Of a DNA stretch of 64,000 bases, positions 1 to 12,349 are shown piece after piece. Below the pieces are notes generated by a model, which was not told the DNA's origin, searched no databases, and saw nothing but the letters and a program-made list of their open reading frames with translations. Each line of letters opens with the position of its first letter. Within the stretch, counting starts at the first letter, position 1. The stretch comes from Dromiciops gliroides (taxonomy: Eukaryota > Chordata > Mammalia > Microbiotheria > Microbiotheriidae): the NCBI RefSeq assembly GCF_019393635.1, contig NC_057866.1:11666223-11730222 (forward strand), read 5' to 3'. Both the position numbers and the translations under genes were made by a program.

Positions 1-561
1 CAATTAATGTCTTAAATGATAAGTTCCCATAATCCAAGTCTCATATGTATTTAAAATTGAGGATAATAAATGATTGCAAAAAATGTGAATATATCTTGAC
101 TCAAAATATAATATATAATTATGCAACAATTTCAAATAATACCCTTTTTTTTACTTAGTATACAATTACTTTTGTGAAAAATCAGAACATATTTAAATAC
201 AAGTTAAAGCACAACAGAATCTCAAAGAAAACTTTTTTTTTTGAAAAAAGAAAACTTACAAATGTTCCCCTCTTTTTATTTTTTTTGGAATATGCTTATC
301 AAAAATAATACTTCTAGAATCAATTTACACTTGCCATGGCAACCAATTTGCCAGGGAAATGCTTTAAAGAGTTTGATCAAATAATCAGTTGAGAAAAAAT
401 AACAAAAACAAACAACTCAGAATATGGGGGGCGAGAGTGAGCGCCAGTCTCTCCCTTCCTCCTCCCACTAGCCGCGTCACTTCCTAACGCCAAAGAAAAG
501 ACTCCTGGTCTTGCCCTCAAAGACCTTCACTTCATGGGTGGAACTCTTCTACAGTAAGTCT
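1..561. other. AT-rich sequence without recognised gene
   Basis: T-rich/A-rich DNA to about 420, then a GC-richer patch at 425-545. No exon is recognised. Confidence 0.4.
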
Positions 562-576
562 CCAGCAGGTGGCGTT
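562..576 (+). promoter_or_regulatory. CTCF-like motif
   Basis: CCAGCAGGTGGCGTT matches the CTCF core consensus at all but one position. It lies about 15-30 bp outside the left end of the duplicated block. Occupancy is unknown. Confidence 0.4.
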
Positions 577-1464
577 ATTACAATCGTTACAATGGGGACC
601 TATTATTGTATGGACTTATGTTTCCTGCACATGTCCACTCTACATATTGATGCAGTGTAGTAAAACTGTTGAATGTGTTCCCTAGGTTTATGAGGGAAAT
701 GTTCTACTGATACTTTTTCATTATGCTATTTCACTAAAATTTGCTTTGCTTTGGCTTTTGCTCATTGGCTGAACACAAAAAGCAATGATACCAGTGGGGG
801 CTCATGAGCTATGGTTCTGAGAGGATGTAGCTTAACAGAGAGAACACCTTGCTTCTGTAGTATTTTCCCCTCATCCTTGCAGTAGGACAGAAGGCTGAGG
901 CTTTAGCTTGGACAGAGGGCACTTTTCTTTCAGTTGCTGTGAGAATTTGGTCTCATTGTAATTCAAAGTGTAGGACCCAGGGATGGTCCTGTTTGGTACC
1001 CCATATATGAGTTAGGGAAATTCCCCTTGGAGCTACATATGGATGAGTGAGGAACCTGAGGCTTGAGAGATGAAGTGACTTGTCTATGATGACCCAACAA
1101 GGATGTGACTGAGGAAGATTTAAAGTCATGTCTCCTGACCAAAGAACCTAGTGTTCTCTCCACATTGTCTGCAGGAGCTGGCTTCTGTACCTCCCTTGTG
1201 TTCCCGTGATTTACTGGAGTACAGCTCATCAAACTCATTTCATACAAATTCCAGTAGGATTCTTTTTCTAAATTTGCCACGTGTGAGTTAGGTGATCCTT
1301 GGTAGTCAAGCCACAGTCAAGGCTGTTATGGGACCAAAAGGAGTCAGGGGGTAAGCATTTATTAAGCACCTAGTATGTGACAAGCACTGTGCTAAGTGCA
1401 TTACCTGTATAAGTTCATTTCATATTCATTATATAATTGTCTCATCAACCATTTTACATTGTCT

Positions 1465-2007
1465 AATGTAAAGAATTAATTGTTATTTGAGGTTTTTATG
1501 CCTCAGCGCGCACTGGCCTGGGGCTCCACAAACCGCATGGTGCTCTACCCACTGGTTGTAGGTGTTGCCAGGGCTGGCACCTCACTCATCACCACTCGCG
1601 ACGCCTACATGGGCCTAGCAAAATTATAATGATTGGAAGCCTAGTGAGGGCAGTCATGTGACTGTCAGAGTGGCCATCCCATTGGCTGGGGCTGTGTGGG
1701 GAGTTTCTAGGTTTGGGGGAGGAGAATTGGGCATTGTAGGTGGAGGCTGGAAAGCGACAGGCATTCTGCTGCGTATTTTCAGCTGATTTCTGGGCGGTGC
1801 TATTTTTTCAGGTATTATAATTTCCCTTTCCCCATTTTATTTCCTTTCCCTTGATCCTACTGATCCTGTTTGTGTTTTGTTTTTAAGTTCGTTCTTGTTA
1901 AAATAAATCTTGTTCTGTTTTGAGGGAGGCTGCCAGTCTCCTTTCTTGCCCCAATATTGCGGCGAGTCGCTTAGCTAGCACTCCCCAATTAAAAATTGGT
2001 CCCCACA
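1465..2007 (+). mobile_element. Solo LTR of an endogenous retrovirus, inserted in copy A
   Basis: About 545 bp, absent from the empty site in copy B (38880-38925). It has GC-rich U3-like sequence, AATAAA at about 1902, and an R/U5-like end (gaggctgccagtctcctttc ... ccccaatattgcgg). It shares this end with 18205-18745. Exact ends and the short target duplication are not resolved. Confidence 0.65.
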
Positions 2008-2512
2008 CTCCTTATAGAATGGCAGGGGGTAGGGTTAAACCACTGACCGAAAAAGAAAAGAGGAGAAAGTGGAAAGGGAAGGGATATGGAGAATGACACT
2101 GGAGACAGGAGGGGAGAAGGGCAGAGGGCTGTAGGGAACCTCTTAAACCAGAGAGGAGAGAGACTCCATTCCCGCCCTCCACTAGGACATCCTCACACCT
2201 TTCATAGTTCAAGTCCTTCTCCCCGACTCTGATTTCTCTCTCTGACACAGCCAGGCAGGCCCAAAGATTGATGGCTTCCAACAGGCAAATTTATTGTAGC
2301 CTCCAGGGACCCTCAATCACCAAGTCCCTCTACTTGGCCATTATGGATTAAATTAGCCACCCTTATCCTTTACCTGTTCCCTTGCCCAGCAAGATTTGGA
2401 GAAGGCTCATCAGAGATTGGACTTTCTTCTTGGTAGGCCCTTGGCTCTTGGGCTTGAGTTGAAAAGCCATCATTTCCAACATCCCAGCCCTGGCTCCTCC
2501 TTCCCCTCTCAC

Positions 2513-2630
2513 CTCAATAGTCAGGGTCTTGTCCTTTACTCCATTGATTTTTGCAACTTGTCTGAGCACCTTTAAGGCATCATCACATTTGTTGTGGACA
2601 ATCAGCCATCTAGCAGACTCTGGTAACCAC
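2513..2630 (-). pseudogene. SLC22 copy A, exon 5
   Basis: 118 bp with acceptor ...atttaattag and donor ATTGAG followed by gtgaga. It is open and encodes [14 protein letters not shown] and ALKVLRQVAKINGVK. It is better preserved than exon 4. Confidence 0.8.
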
Positions 2631-2880
2631 CTAATTAAATAGGGCATGACAGTATAGTTAATCCTCCATTTTCTTCTTGTTGAAAACAACACTTCTTGTG
2701 TATAGCAGATCTGAGGTTCTTTTTTTTAAAAAAACTACAACTAATTACTTTGTATTATTTAACATGCAAAAGAAAGTTCATGTGTAAAAGCTTTCATTGC
2801 CAATTATCCTATGCCACAGCTCTCTGACAAGATGGCCAGAGTTACTGATCAACCAAAGCCCTTTTGAATTTTTCCCTTTA

Positions 2881-3058
2881 ATATATGGTACTACTTTTTT
2901 AAAAAAAATATTTATTTTTGGGTGAGGCAGTTGGGGTTAAGTGACTTACTCAAGGTCACACAGCTAGTTAAGTGTCAAGTGTCTGAGGCTGGATTTGAAC
3001 TCAGGTCCTCCCGAATCCAGGGCCAGTGCTCTATCCACTGCGCCACCTAGCTGCCCCA
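2881..3058 (-). mobile_element. tRNA-CORE SINE (Mar1/WSINE type)
   Basis: Target duplication aatttttcccttta at 2867-2880 and 3059-3072. Copy B shows the empty site near 39765. Confidence 0.85.
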
Positions 3059-3402
3059 AATTTTTCCCTTTAAATGAGTCAGGACGGGGCTTTCTTTTGG
3101 CTCAATCTGACCTCCCCTATACATATTCAAATAGACTATGGGAAAAACTTCCAAAGTTGCCAATAGATTAGACAGGATTGAAATAATCATTTCATTCTTT
3201 TAGACTCTAAGTGGCAAATATTTGCCTCCTTCTCTGTCCCAGGGGAGTATTCCTCTCCAGTGCACAATTCAGCATGAATTTGATTCTTGTATCAGCAATG
3301 CAAATGCAGATAGGAGAATTTTATTATTTGAATATGTCTTGAATCTCTGCCCAGGAAATAGATATTTCCTTCCATCCTAAGTGAAGTTTTCTGATCTTTT
3401 CT

Positions 3403-3545
3403 GTTTTTTGGCAGGGCAATGAGGGTTAAGTGACTTGCCCAGGGTCACACAGTTAATAATTGTCAAGTGTCTGAGGCTGGATTTGAACTCTGGTCCTCCT
3501 GACTCCAGGACCAGTGCTTTATCCACTGTGCCACCTAACTTTCCC
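3403..3545 (-). mobile_element. tRNA-CORE SINE, copy A only
   Basis: Duplication ttctgatcttttct at 3389-3402 and 3546-3559; absent from copy B (near 40300). Confidence 0.85.
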
Positions 3546-3944
3546 TTCTGATCTTTTCTATTAGAAATATTTTGTTTCCTTTATTTTTAGTCTGTCCTCT
3601 AAATCCTCTTCATTCCCTCATTCCACTCATAAAAGAACAAATAAATAAATATGGCAGGTCTAGCATCTCCTTGTTATAATTTCAAGGTTAAAACAAATGC
3701 CTCCTGAATTTATCTAACATTTCATCTCCATGGTCTTTATTAGGAAGATTCTTGTGTCTAATAAGCCCCATTACCAATGTAAATACAATTTCTTTCTAGA
3801 CCGTTCATCAAGATCACCAGAGCAGGGTAGTCTCATTGAGATTGTCAGATCATTCTTGTTGAGCCAAATCATTTAAAGAAATTCTCTAACACACTTTCAT
3901 ACCTTGATGAGTTAAGAGATTGTGAGAAAATAATGATTAATAAT

Positions 3945-4545
3945 AGACTTTTGGGGGGACCCAGGGACCCTTCCTCCCCACTCAGGAACTCTGACTGGTT
4001 TCTCAGAGCCAGCCCAAAGGTGCATTAGAGATCAGATTAACTCAGTAGAAATTAAAACCACATCTTTTGGAGAGCACCTTCTCCCTCAGAGGGTTTGTCT
4101 TCCACTAGACCCTGAGCTCACCACGATATAGCTCATTCTATTATGGACCTCAGGTCTTGTCAACCAATGGAATTAAATGATTCCAGCCAATTAGCTTTGA
4201 ACAGTGTGGATGAGCCAGTCACCTGAGGGGAAGAAGAGTGGGGTGGGTGGATCACAGCAGGTTTGTTTACTCTCTCTCTTGCACTGGGGACCTCCTTGAG
4301 CTAGGCACCAGCTCTTGCCTCTCCTACTGTCTTATGCACTTCTCTTGCCCTGGGCTGGTTCTCCCCAGCCCCATGTTGGGTGTATTACTAGTGGGGAAGT
4401 TTTTCAAACACGCAGTCAAATTAACAATAAATGCTTGCTGCCCAAACTGGTGCAATAGCCTCTAATTTATAAGTAGCAATATCTTAGAAACCCCAGCCTG
4501 GCTCCCTAATAATCTGGGCAGGAAAGGGCTAGTCCCCTGCCACAA
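3945..4545 (+). mobile_element. LTR-like insertion in copy A intron 4
   Basis: About 600 bp without a counterpart in copy B. It has a CCAAT-like box (aaccaatggaatt, near 4160), a TATA-poor GC-richer centre and AATAAATGC at about 4428, followed by a U5-like end. No tg...ca ends could be fixed. Confidence 0.4.
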
Positions 4546-5247
4546 TATCTTAAGAATAGAAATTTGGAGTCCCCCCCCCCCCTGCCCGGAGAGCTATGGA
4601 GAAATTCATGGTGGGCATAGACTGAATAGTTGGTCCAAAGGTGTCACTGGAAAAGTTATGTAGCATAATTGAGAGATAACCTGTGTGCAGCCTGAACCAT
4701 GCATGGGGACTAATATCATGCCAAGATGTTTCCAGAGAGGAAATCCTCCAGTCTTATTTATAGGCAGCCTTTGAAGGATTCATGAGAGGTCATTTCAAAA
4801 GCCTCTCCTACCTAGACTGTAGAAACTGAACTCCCTTTAGTATCAGAGAAGGGAATATGTAGGAACAGTTGTAATTGTCATGCTAAGAGATGTTTCTCGC
4901 CATGGAGTCAGGGAGTATATAAATAAGTTCAATTTTGATCTATGAGGATCTGTGAGATAAATTATGGAGCAGACAGAAACAAGAGGAGGATGAATTACTT
5001 TCTTGTTGAACCTGATTCAACTGTTATTTTATGAAATCTAGAGAAACACTTAAATGGGAGTGTGAGAGAAATTGAAGAGACTATTTTCCCATCCTTGCTG
5101 GAGAAAAGCTGGAGAAGACACAAAAATGGTAGAGAGGTCTTTTTGAGTGCAATTTTTTAACCTTTATCTTCCATAAATCAATAAGCATTTATTATATGCT
5201 TACTATATGCCAGGCCCTGTTCTGATGCTGGAGATACAGGGGAAAAG

Positions 5248-5297
5248 CAAAAAAAAAAAAAAAAAAAAAGAAGAAGAAGAAAGAAAGAAAGAAAAAA
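5248..5297. repeat. A-rich run with (GAA)n/(GAAA)n
   Basis: About 20 A followed by GAA and GAAA units in copy A; copy B lacks it. Confidence 0.85.
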
Positions 5298-5474
5298 GAC
5301 CATTGTCAAGGAGCTAATATTCTAACAGGGAGAAAACATAAAGATAAAATATATTTCTATAAATGCCCATATGTAAATAGAAATATACTTCTACTCAGCT
5401 TTAGTCCATTTAGTTCCATTAAAAATGATTGAAAGCCTTCTATTCTATTGAAGATCATTTTTTTTCCTCCAGTA

Positions 5475-5728
5475 GGATGTTGTTCAGTTGTTTTGGAAAT
5501 ATCCATTTGGGGTTTGCTTGGCAAAGATCCTGTAATGGTTTGCCATTTTATTCTTCATCACTTTTACAGATTAGGAACTGAGGCAAAGAGAGTTAAGTGA
5601 TTTGTCCAGGGTCTCACAGCTTGTAAGTGTCTGAGTCCAGATTTGAACATATGAAGAAAGAGTCTTCCTGATTCCTGACTTTGTTTTCTAGTACTGTACC
5701 CACTCTGCCACTACCCAGCTGCCCCTTG
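5475..5728. repeat. Older CORE-SINE of a second family, copy A
   Basis: Begins 'ttgttcagttgttttgg', then 'tttggggtttgcttggcaaag', then a MIR-like core. It is present at the same place in copy B, so it predates the duplication. Confidence 0.7.
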
Positions 5729-6190
5729 AGCTAGAAAGGATCCTAAAAGTCACTTAGTTTGACCCATTTATTTAATAGAGGAAGAGTTTGGGGTCTGGGG
5801 GAGGTAAGTGATTGGTGAAAGGTTACTCACCTGTTAAGGGGTAAAGATGGGATTTGAACTCATGACTTCTGATTTGAAATTTAATGCTTTTTCTATTTCA
5901 CTTCTTGTGTTTTGGGATATTCTTGGTATGCTGGGGAAAGTCTGTCCATCTAATATTTTTCATTTTCTTTTCTTTACTTGTTACAATCTAGAGCTAATTT
6001 GATGAAGGTATCTGGCACACATAGGTTTTAACTCCTGAGTGTCCCCCAGGTTCAGGATAGGAATGTTTCCCATCTTCTTACAAGATTTGAAACATCCTGA
6101 CATGAGCTTTATTATATGTAGACATTTGGGATTCTCCAGCCTCCATCTTCAGCCTCTCAGAGAGACAGCAAGAACCCTGGGGGTACTTAC

Positions 6191-6359
6191 CAAGTGGCTA
6201 GGAGAAAGACAAAGAAGGGAGCAGAGACTACCAGTTGGAATTTTCACCAGTCCTGGATGCCATTGGTCAGAATCCCAAGAAGCAGATGCCCCAAGCTAAG
6301 GAACAGACCTAATGTGACTGCTACTAGGTGTTGGTACTGGCTGGTGGTCCATTCCATGA
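6191..6359 (-). pseudogene. SLC22 copy A, exon 4, with stop codon and lost acceptor
   Basis: 169 bp if the boundaries follow gene B. The exon starts MEWTTSQYQHLVAV and keeps SLGHLLLGILTNGIQDW, then hits TGA (6246-6244). The upstream dinucleotide is AC, not AG. The donor (ACTTG followed by gtaagt) is intact. These defects make copy A a pseudogene or, at most, a truncated transcript source. Confidence 0.82.
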
Positions 6360-6455
6360 GTGCAAGGAAATCACAGCACAGGGTGAATTTCAGGCACAGA
6401 TGGGATCTCAAAGAACTTACGCAAATGTTGAAGAAGCCCCACAGAGAAGACATAC

Positions 6456-6610
6456 CGAGGGACCCATTGCTAAGTACAAATCCTGACACTGAAAACGCAA
6501 GCAGGAGGCGAAAACAACAGTACACCAGGAATGACTGGGCAAAGGCAGCCCCAGTGCTGAAGACAGCCAACATGAAGTAACTTAGAGACAGCATCCGTTT
6601 TCGCCCAAAC
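6456..6610 (-). pseudogene. SLC22 copy A, exon 3
   Basis: 155 bp with acceptor ...gatgtag and donor CCTCG followed by gtatgt. It is open and encodes FGRKRMLSLSYFMLAV, VYCCFRLLLAFSVSG and NGSL. It aligns residue for residue with gene B exon 3. Confidence 0.82.
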
Positions 6611-6669
6611 CTACATCATGGGAAGCCCAATATCTGTGACCTCAGGGCAGAGGCATAATAATATCATCT

Positions 6670-8080
6670 CTCCTCCCAGACATCCTCACTGTGCATTGTT
6701 TTCATTGCTCTCTCCCCCTCCCTGGAATATCTTCCCTTTGTCTCTTCTCTCTTTTCCTTGACTTCTTGAAGTTTATCTAAAATTCCCCCATTAGCAAGAA
6801 GCCTTCCTCACTCCCCATTAATGGTAGTGCCTTCCTTTTGAGGCTACCCCCAGTTTATGGTGTGTGTTTCTTGAATGTACATAGTAGTTTGCATGTTGTC
6901 TCCCCCCACTAAATGTGAGCTCCCCGAAGGTAGGGACTGTCTTTTGTTTTCTACCCCTAGCTCTTAGCCCAGTTCCTGGCACACAGTAAATCTTTAAGAA
7001 ATGCTTGTTGATTGATTATTGTTTGTTTGTTTTTTGTTTTTTGGTCGGGATTTTGATTGACTATTTACTGACTGACCTTTGTCCCATGTTGAACCCATCA
7101 CCAACCTGACTGTTTTAGTAGGTTCTTTCCAATCTTAGAACCACCTCCACCCATAGCTTCAATTCTAGCCTTGAATCTTCTCCCTGTCATCATAGATTAT
7201 TGGCATGACATGGAAATAAAGAGAAAATCCTTGGTTTGAATTTTGCTTTTGACGTGAGTTATGTGACCTTGGGCAAGCCTCTTAGCTGCCCTGGGCCCTG
7301 TTTTCCTACTTTGTCAAAGGAGTGGAGTAGACGAAATTATATTCCAACTTTAAGCTCTATGAAACTCACTCACCTGTCTGAGAGGTATCCCCATATGATA
7401 TGTCCTTGTCACAATCCCAGTGAGGAAGTACAACAAAGATAAATTTACAGACTGCATTGGTTAAAAATCAACTTCAGATTGAAAATGTGTAGCTTTGACA
7501 TGGCTGAGTTAGTTGAGAGCCAGGTGGAATGTATTGCAGGAAACATTGACTGAATCCTAGAGGTTCAGCTCTTAGGGCAGTGACAGGCAATGTGGTAGCA
7601 AGATGGCTGCGTGGGAGGTCAGGGCAGACTATTTGAGTTTCCTCCCTGAGTTCCTAAACACAAGTGAATTCCAAAGGCCAACCTTGATTCCAGAGAACTA
7701 GATTCCCCATTCCATGCTTTCTATAGATATATAGGGGCAAGGGGAATCTTGGGGTCAGAATTTTGCTTAGGGTTATCAGACATGAGCATTTTGTCAGTTT
7801 TGCTGAACTGTTTTTCTATATCATATGATTTTTGACATGTTGGGATGTCTGTGGATAGACAGGCATCTTGACGGGCAGTTGTGGGAAGGCGTCTCCTTTC
7901 CTTGGGACTTCCCTCAGCCTGGGGCTTCCTCTCTGAGATGCCCTTAGATCCAATCATTTCTGCCTGGGCTCACTTGACCTCAATGACTCTGGGACTTTTT
8001 ATTCACTGAATGAACTTGACCGCACCTCAGAAAGGAGTGGCTGAGCCTATCCCTCCTCATTGACCCCTTTGATACCATAG
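6670..8080. other. No gene recognised
   Basis: Contains an old 'ggcacacagtaaatctttaagaaatgc' type repeat near 6980 and a MIR-like piece at 7215-7330. 7600-7950 is not recognised. Confidence 0.4.
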
Positions 8081-8092
8081 GTCCTGGTCTTT

Positions 8093-8275
8093 CTTTCTTT
8101 CTTTCTTTTTTTTCTTTTTTTTCCTTTTTTTTTTTTTGCGAGTGGCAATGGGGGTTAAGTGACTTGCCCAGGGTCACACAGCTAGTTAAGTGTCAAGTGT
8201 CTGATGCCGGATTTGAACTCAGGTTCTCCTGACTCTAGGGCCGGTGCTCTATCCACTGCACCACCTAGCTGCCCT
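8093..8275 (-). mobile_element. tRNA-CORE SINE with long T/C tail
   Basis: Duplication ggtcctggtcttt at 8080-8092 and 8276-8288. Confidence 0.85.
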
Positions 8276-9377
8276 GGTCCTGGTCTTTCAAAGACCAACT
8301 GTCCTGCACTAAGGAGTCTGGGTTTGCGTCCTTACATCGGGACCTTCGATTCCCTTTTTTAATTTCCTAAAGTTTGGACATTTCTGCATAAACCTTTGAA
8401 GCCATGGATTTTACTGCTGGTTCCTTCCTTGGATTTCATCTGCTGTTAATTTAAGATAGTCTCAACTGCTAGTCTTCTTCATTTTAGCTACTTAGTATGG
8501 TGTCCAGCTTGGTGCCTAGTCCCAGGTCCTTTCCTCTTTCCCTTTCCTTTTTAATTTGAAGTTTTTTTTGATAGACTTGCAAGATGTATTCTTCCAATTC
8601 TTCCTGAGTTGTCAGTTAGTCAAGAAACATTTTTAAATTGTCTACTATAGTGTCAAGCACTGGAGATATAAAAAAGGCAAAAGATTCTCTGCTCTGAAGG
8701 AGCTCACCATCTCATGAGAGAGATGACAAGCAAACAAATATGTACATAGAAGCTATATATAGAATAAATAAAAAAATTTCAATGAGAGGAGGCACTGGAA
8801 TCAAGGTAGATTGTACTTGTATCCTGGTCAGCCCCATACTTTATTTTGGAATAATATTTTTCTAATTACGTGTAAATTTTCTTTTACATTTGCTTTTTAA
8901 AAAATTTGAGTTTCAAATTCTTTCCTTCCCTCCCCCTCCCCCCGCCAGTGGCAAGCAATTTGATGTTGGCAATACATGTGAAATCATGCAAAACATATTT
9001 CCATAATGGTGATGCTGTTAAAGAAAACGCATACCAACAAAACAGAACAAAACAGAGACACATAACAAAGAAAGTGAAAAACACTATGCTTCCATCTACA
9101 TTCAGACTCCACTGGTTCTTTCTTCAGAGGTGGATAGAATTTTTTTTTTTATCATGAGTCTTCTAGAATTTTTTTTTGATCATTGTATTGCTGAGAATAA
9201 GTCATTCACAGTTGGTCATCATACAATATTGCTGTTTCTATGTACAATGTTCTTGTGGTTCTGTTCACTGTACTCTGCTTCAGTTCATGTAAGTCTTTCT
9301 AGGTTTTTCTGAAAGCATCCTGCTCATAATTTTTCTATTTCATTTCTTCATTAATTAACTAATTAATTAAAATTTTT

Positions 9378-9515
9378 TGATGAGGCAATAAGGGGTAAGT
9401 GACTTGCCCAGGGTCACACAGCTAGTAAGTGTCAAGTGTCTGATTCTGGATTTGAATTCAGGTCCTCCTGAATCCAGAGCTGGTGCTTTATCCACTGTGC
9501 CACCTAGCTGGCCCC
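9378..9515 (-). mobile_element. tRNA-CORE SINE in L1
   Basis: Complete body; duplication not resolved. Confidence 0.85.
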
Positions 9516-10134
9516 TCTCCTCATCATTTCTAAGAGCATGATCATATTCCCTCATATACCACAACTTGTTTAGCCAATCCCAAATTGATGGGCATCTCCT
9601 CACTTTTTAATTCTTTGTCCCCACAAAAAGAGTTGTTAAAAATTTTTTTTGTACATGTAGATCCTCTTCATTTAAAAGAATCTCTTTGGGATACAGACCT
9701 AGCAGTGGTCTTGCTGAGTCAAAGGGTGTGCACAGATGAATAACCCTTTAGCCAAAGTTTTAAATTGCTCTCCAGAATGGTTGGAACAGTTCACAATTCC
9801 ATTGAGTACATTAGTGTCCCACTTTCCTCACATCCTGTCCAACATTTATCATTTTCCTTTTCTGTCATATTGGGCAAGATGACAGGTGTGCAGTAGTACC
9901 TCAGAGTTGTTTTAAGTGATTTAGATGACTACAGAGAGCTTTGATTTCATCATCTCCAAGTGCCTGTTCATATGCTTTGATCATTTATCTATTTGGTAAT
10001 AACTTGTATGCTTATAAATTTTACTCAGCTGTCTATGTATTTGAGAAATGAGGCCTTTAGCAGAGAAACTTGCTGTAAAAAAGTTTTTTTTCCCTAGGTT
10101 TTCTGCTTTCCTCCTCCTCCTCCTCCTTCTTCTT

Positions 10135-10244
10135 CTACTTTTGTGGGGTAATTGGGATTAAGTGACTTACCCAGGGTCACACAGCTAGTAAGTGTCAAGT
10201 GTCTGAGGCCGGATTTGAACTCAGGTCCTCCTGACTAGCTGCCC
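10135..10244 (-). mobile_element. tRNA-CORE SINE with internal deletion
   Basis: The part between 'ctgact' and 'agctgccc' is missing (about 40 bp). Near-duplication tttctgctttcc / tttctgttttcc on its two sides. Confidence 0.8.
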
Positions 10245-10570
10245 TTTCTGTTTTCCCTCTAATCTTGGCTGCTTTGGTTTTGTTTGTGCAAAACCATTTA
10301 AATTTAATATAATAAAAACTATCCTATCTTGTGATGCTCTCTAGATGTTTGTCATAAATTCTTTCTTTATTTAAAGATCTGACAGGCAAATCATTCCATG
10401 CTCTCCTAATTTTCTTATGGTATTACCCTTTATGTCTAATTCATGTACCCATTTTTACCTTATCTTGATACAATACAGTGTGAGCTGTTGGTCTCTACCT
10501 AGTTCTGCATATACATCAAACCATCATCTACACTTTGGTTCTGTTGAACTGTTTTCCAATATCCCCAGTG

Positions 10571-10720
10571 GTTTTTTTTTTTTTAAGTGAGGCAATTGGG
10601 GTTAAGTGACTTGCCCAGGGTCATGCAGCTAGTAAGTGTTAAATGTCTGAGGCTGGATTTGAACTCAGGTACTCCTGACTCCAGGGCTGGTGCTCTATCC
10701 ACTGCGCCACCTAGCTGCCC
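10571..10720 (-). mobile_element. tRNA-CORE SINE in L1
   Basis: 'gaggcaattggggttaag' type; flanked by cagtggtttt / cagtagtttt. Confidence 0.85.
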
Positions 10721-10858
10721 CAGTAGTTTTTGTCAAATAGTGAGTGCTTGTTCCAGAAGCTTGGATCTTTGGGTTTATCAAACAATAAATTACTATGGTC
10801 CTTTACTACTGTGCCTGTTTTGTTTAATGTATTTCAGTGATGCACTACTCTATTTCTT

Positions 10859-11556
10859 TCTTTTCAATTATTTATTTATTTATTTATTTAATTTACTTAT
10901 TTAGAATTCCTCCCCACCTTACATATAAAAACAAATTGTAATGTCGACTTTTAAAATTTTATGTTCCAAATTCTCATCCTTCCTCCCTACTCCCACCTTA
11001 AGAACTCAAGAAATTCAATATAAGTTATACATGTGCAGTCATGGAAAACATAGCAAATGAAAAAAACTTTAGAAAATGGAACAACAACAAAATATACATT
11101 CATCTGTATTCAGATGCCATCAGTTCTTTCTCTGTAGATAGATTGCATTTTTCACAAGTCCTTCAGAGTTGTCTTGTATCATTGTATTGCTAAAAATAAC
11201 TAAGTCATTTGAAGCAGATCATCTTACAATATTGCTGTTATTTTGTATACAGTACATTTCACTTTGCATTAGCTCATATAAGTCTTTCCAGGTTTTTCTG
11301 ATAGCATCCTGCTCATCTTTTTTCTTTTTATAATAAACTACATTTTATATAGTACCTTATACCTGACAAAGAATTTTCTTCACAATAGTTCAGCAAAGTA
11401 AGTATTACCACCATCATCCTCTTTTCTTTCTTTCTTTTTCTTTTGCAGGGCATTGAGCATTAAGTGACTTGCCCAGGGTCACACAGCTAGTAAGTGTCAA
11501 GTGTCTGAATCTGGATTTGAACTCAGGTCCTCCTGAATCCAGAGCTGGTGCTTTTT
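10859..11556 (-). mobile_element. HAL1-like copy 5, carrying a passenger SINE
   Basis: Flanked by a perfect 16-bp target duplication, cactactctatttctt (10843-10858 and 11557-11572), inside an L1. On the minus strand the insert begins with a SINE already truncated at its own 5' end (11556-11431), continues into HAL1-like sequence and ends in an (AAAT)n tail at the low-coordinate end. Confidence 0.75.
11431..11556 (-). mobile_element. tRNA-CORE SINE, 5'-truncated passenger
   Basis: Lacks the tRNA-like head. Its 5' edge coincides with the edge of the HAL1-like insertion 10859-11556, so it came in with that element. Confidence 0.78.
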
Positions 11557-12349
11557 CACTACTCTATTTCTTAACCCATGTGAGATGGATTTGATGATTA
11601 CCACTTTAAAATATAGTTTGATACCTCCTATGGTTAGGCTGCCTTCCTTTACATTTTGTTTTCCATTTATTCCCTTGATATTCTTGACTTTTTTCTTCCA
11701 AATGGATTTTGTTGTTATTTTTTCTAGCTATAGAAAATAATTTTTAAGAGTTTGATTGCAACGGCAATGAATAATTAAATTAATTTGGGTAGATTTGTCA
11801 TTTTCATTATATTGGCTCAGTCTACCCATGAGTAATTAATATTTTACTAATTGTTCTGATCTGACTTTATTTGTGTGAAAAGTGCTTTGTAATTGTATTC
11901 ATTTAGTTCCTGGCTTTGTCTTGGCAGGTAAACTTTCAAATATTTTATATCGTCTACAGTCATTTAAAATGGAATTTCACTCTCCATCTCTTGCCACTGA
12001 ACTTTGTTGGTAGTATATAGAAATGCTAATGACTTAGGTGCATTTATTTTATATCCTGTGATTTTTAGCTGATGTCATCTGCAAAGAGTAATTGTTTTGT
12101 TTCCTCATTGTTTCTTCTAATTCATTCAATTTCCTTTTCTTTTCTTTTTGGTATAGACAGCATTTCTAGTACAATATTAACCACTAGTGGTGATAATGGG
12201 CATCCTTGCTTCTGCCCTGATCTTATTGGAAAGGCTTCTAGCTTATCTCCTTAACATATAATGCTGCTGGCAGTTTTAGATAGATTGTACACATCAACTT
12301 AAGGAAAGCTCCATTTATTCCTATGCCTTTTAGATTAAAAAACAATAGG

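Larger units (their letters stand above)
2513..6610 (-). pseudogene. SLC22 copy A, exons 3-5, degraded paralogue of gene B
   Basis: Tandem paralogue of gene B. It keeps exon 3 (6610-6456, 155 bp), exon 4 (6359-6191, 169 bp) and exon 5 (2630-2513, 118 bp) with identical exon lengths and the same 96-bp intron 3. Two lesions are visible. Exon 4 has a TGA at 6246-6244, where gene B has an arginine codon after the DW of IKDW. The exon-4 acceptor AG has become AC at 6361-6360. Exons 3 and 5 are still open ([18 protein letters not shown]). Exons after 5 would lie left of the window; no exon 1 or 2 is seen in the same orientation. A working gene with intron-3 retention is excluded by the stop. Confidence 0.82.
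590..6670. repeat. Duplicated block, copy A
   Basis: Aligns by eye with 38050-40740 and 61540-63700 in the same orientation, through exons and introns alike. Anchors: the 'catgtccactctacatattgatg' region near 632 against 38090, the tract after 1030 against 38490, exon 5, the tract at 3690-3830 against 40450-40600, 'gagagctatggagaaattc' near 4589 against 61573, a shared SINE at 5475 against 62510, and exons 3-4. Homology fades beyond about 590 on the left and 6670 on the right. Confidence 0.85.

Noticed and set aside
6194..6580. Plus-strand open frame of 128 codons
   Set aside because: Shadow of SLC22 exons 3-4 of copy A on the minus strand.
7721..7957. Minus-strand frame with Lys/Arg/Pro-rich peptide
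   Set aside because: No family recognised, no splice or start context, and short enough to be chance.
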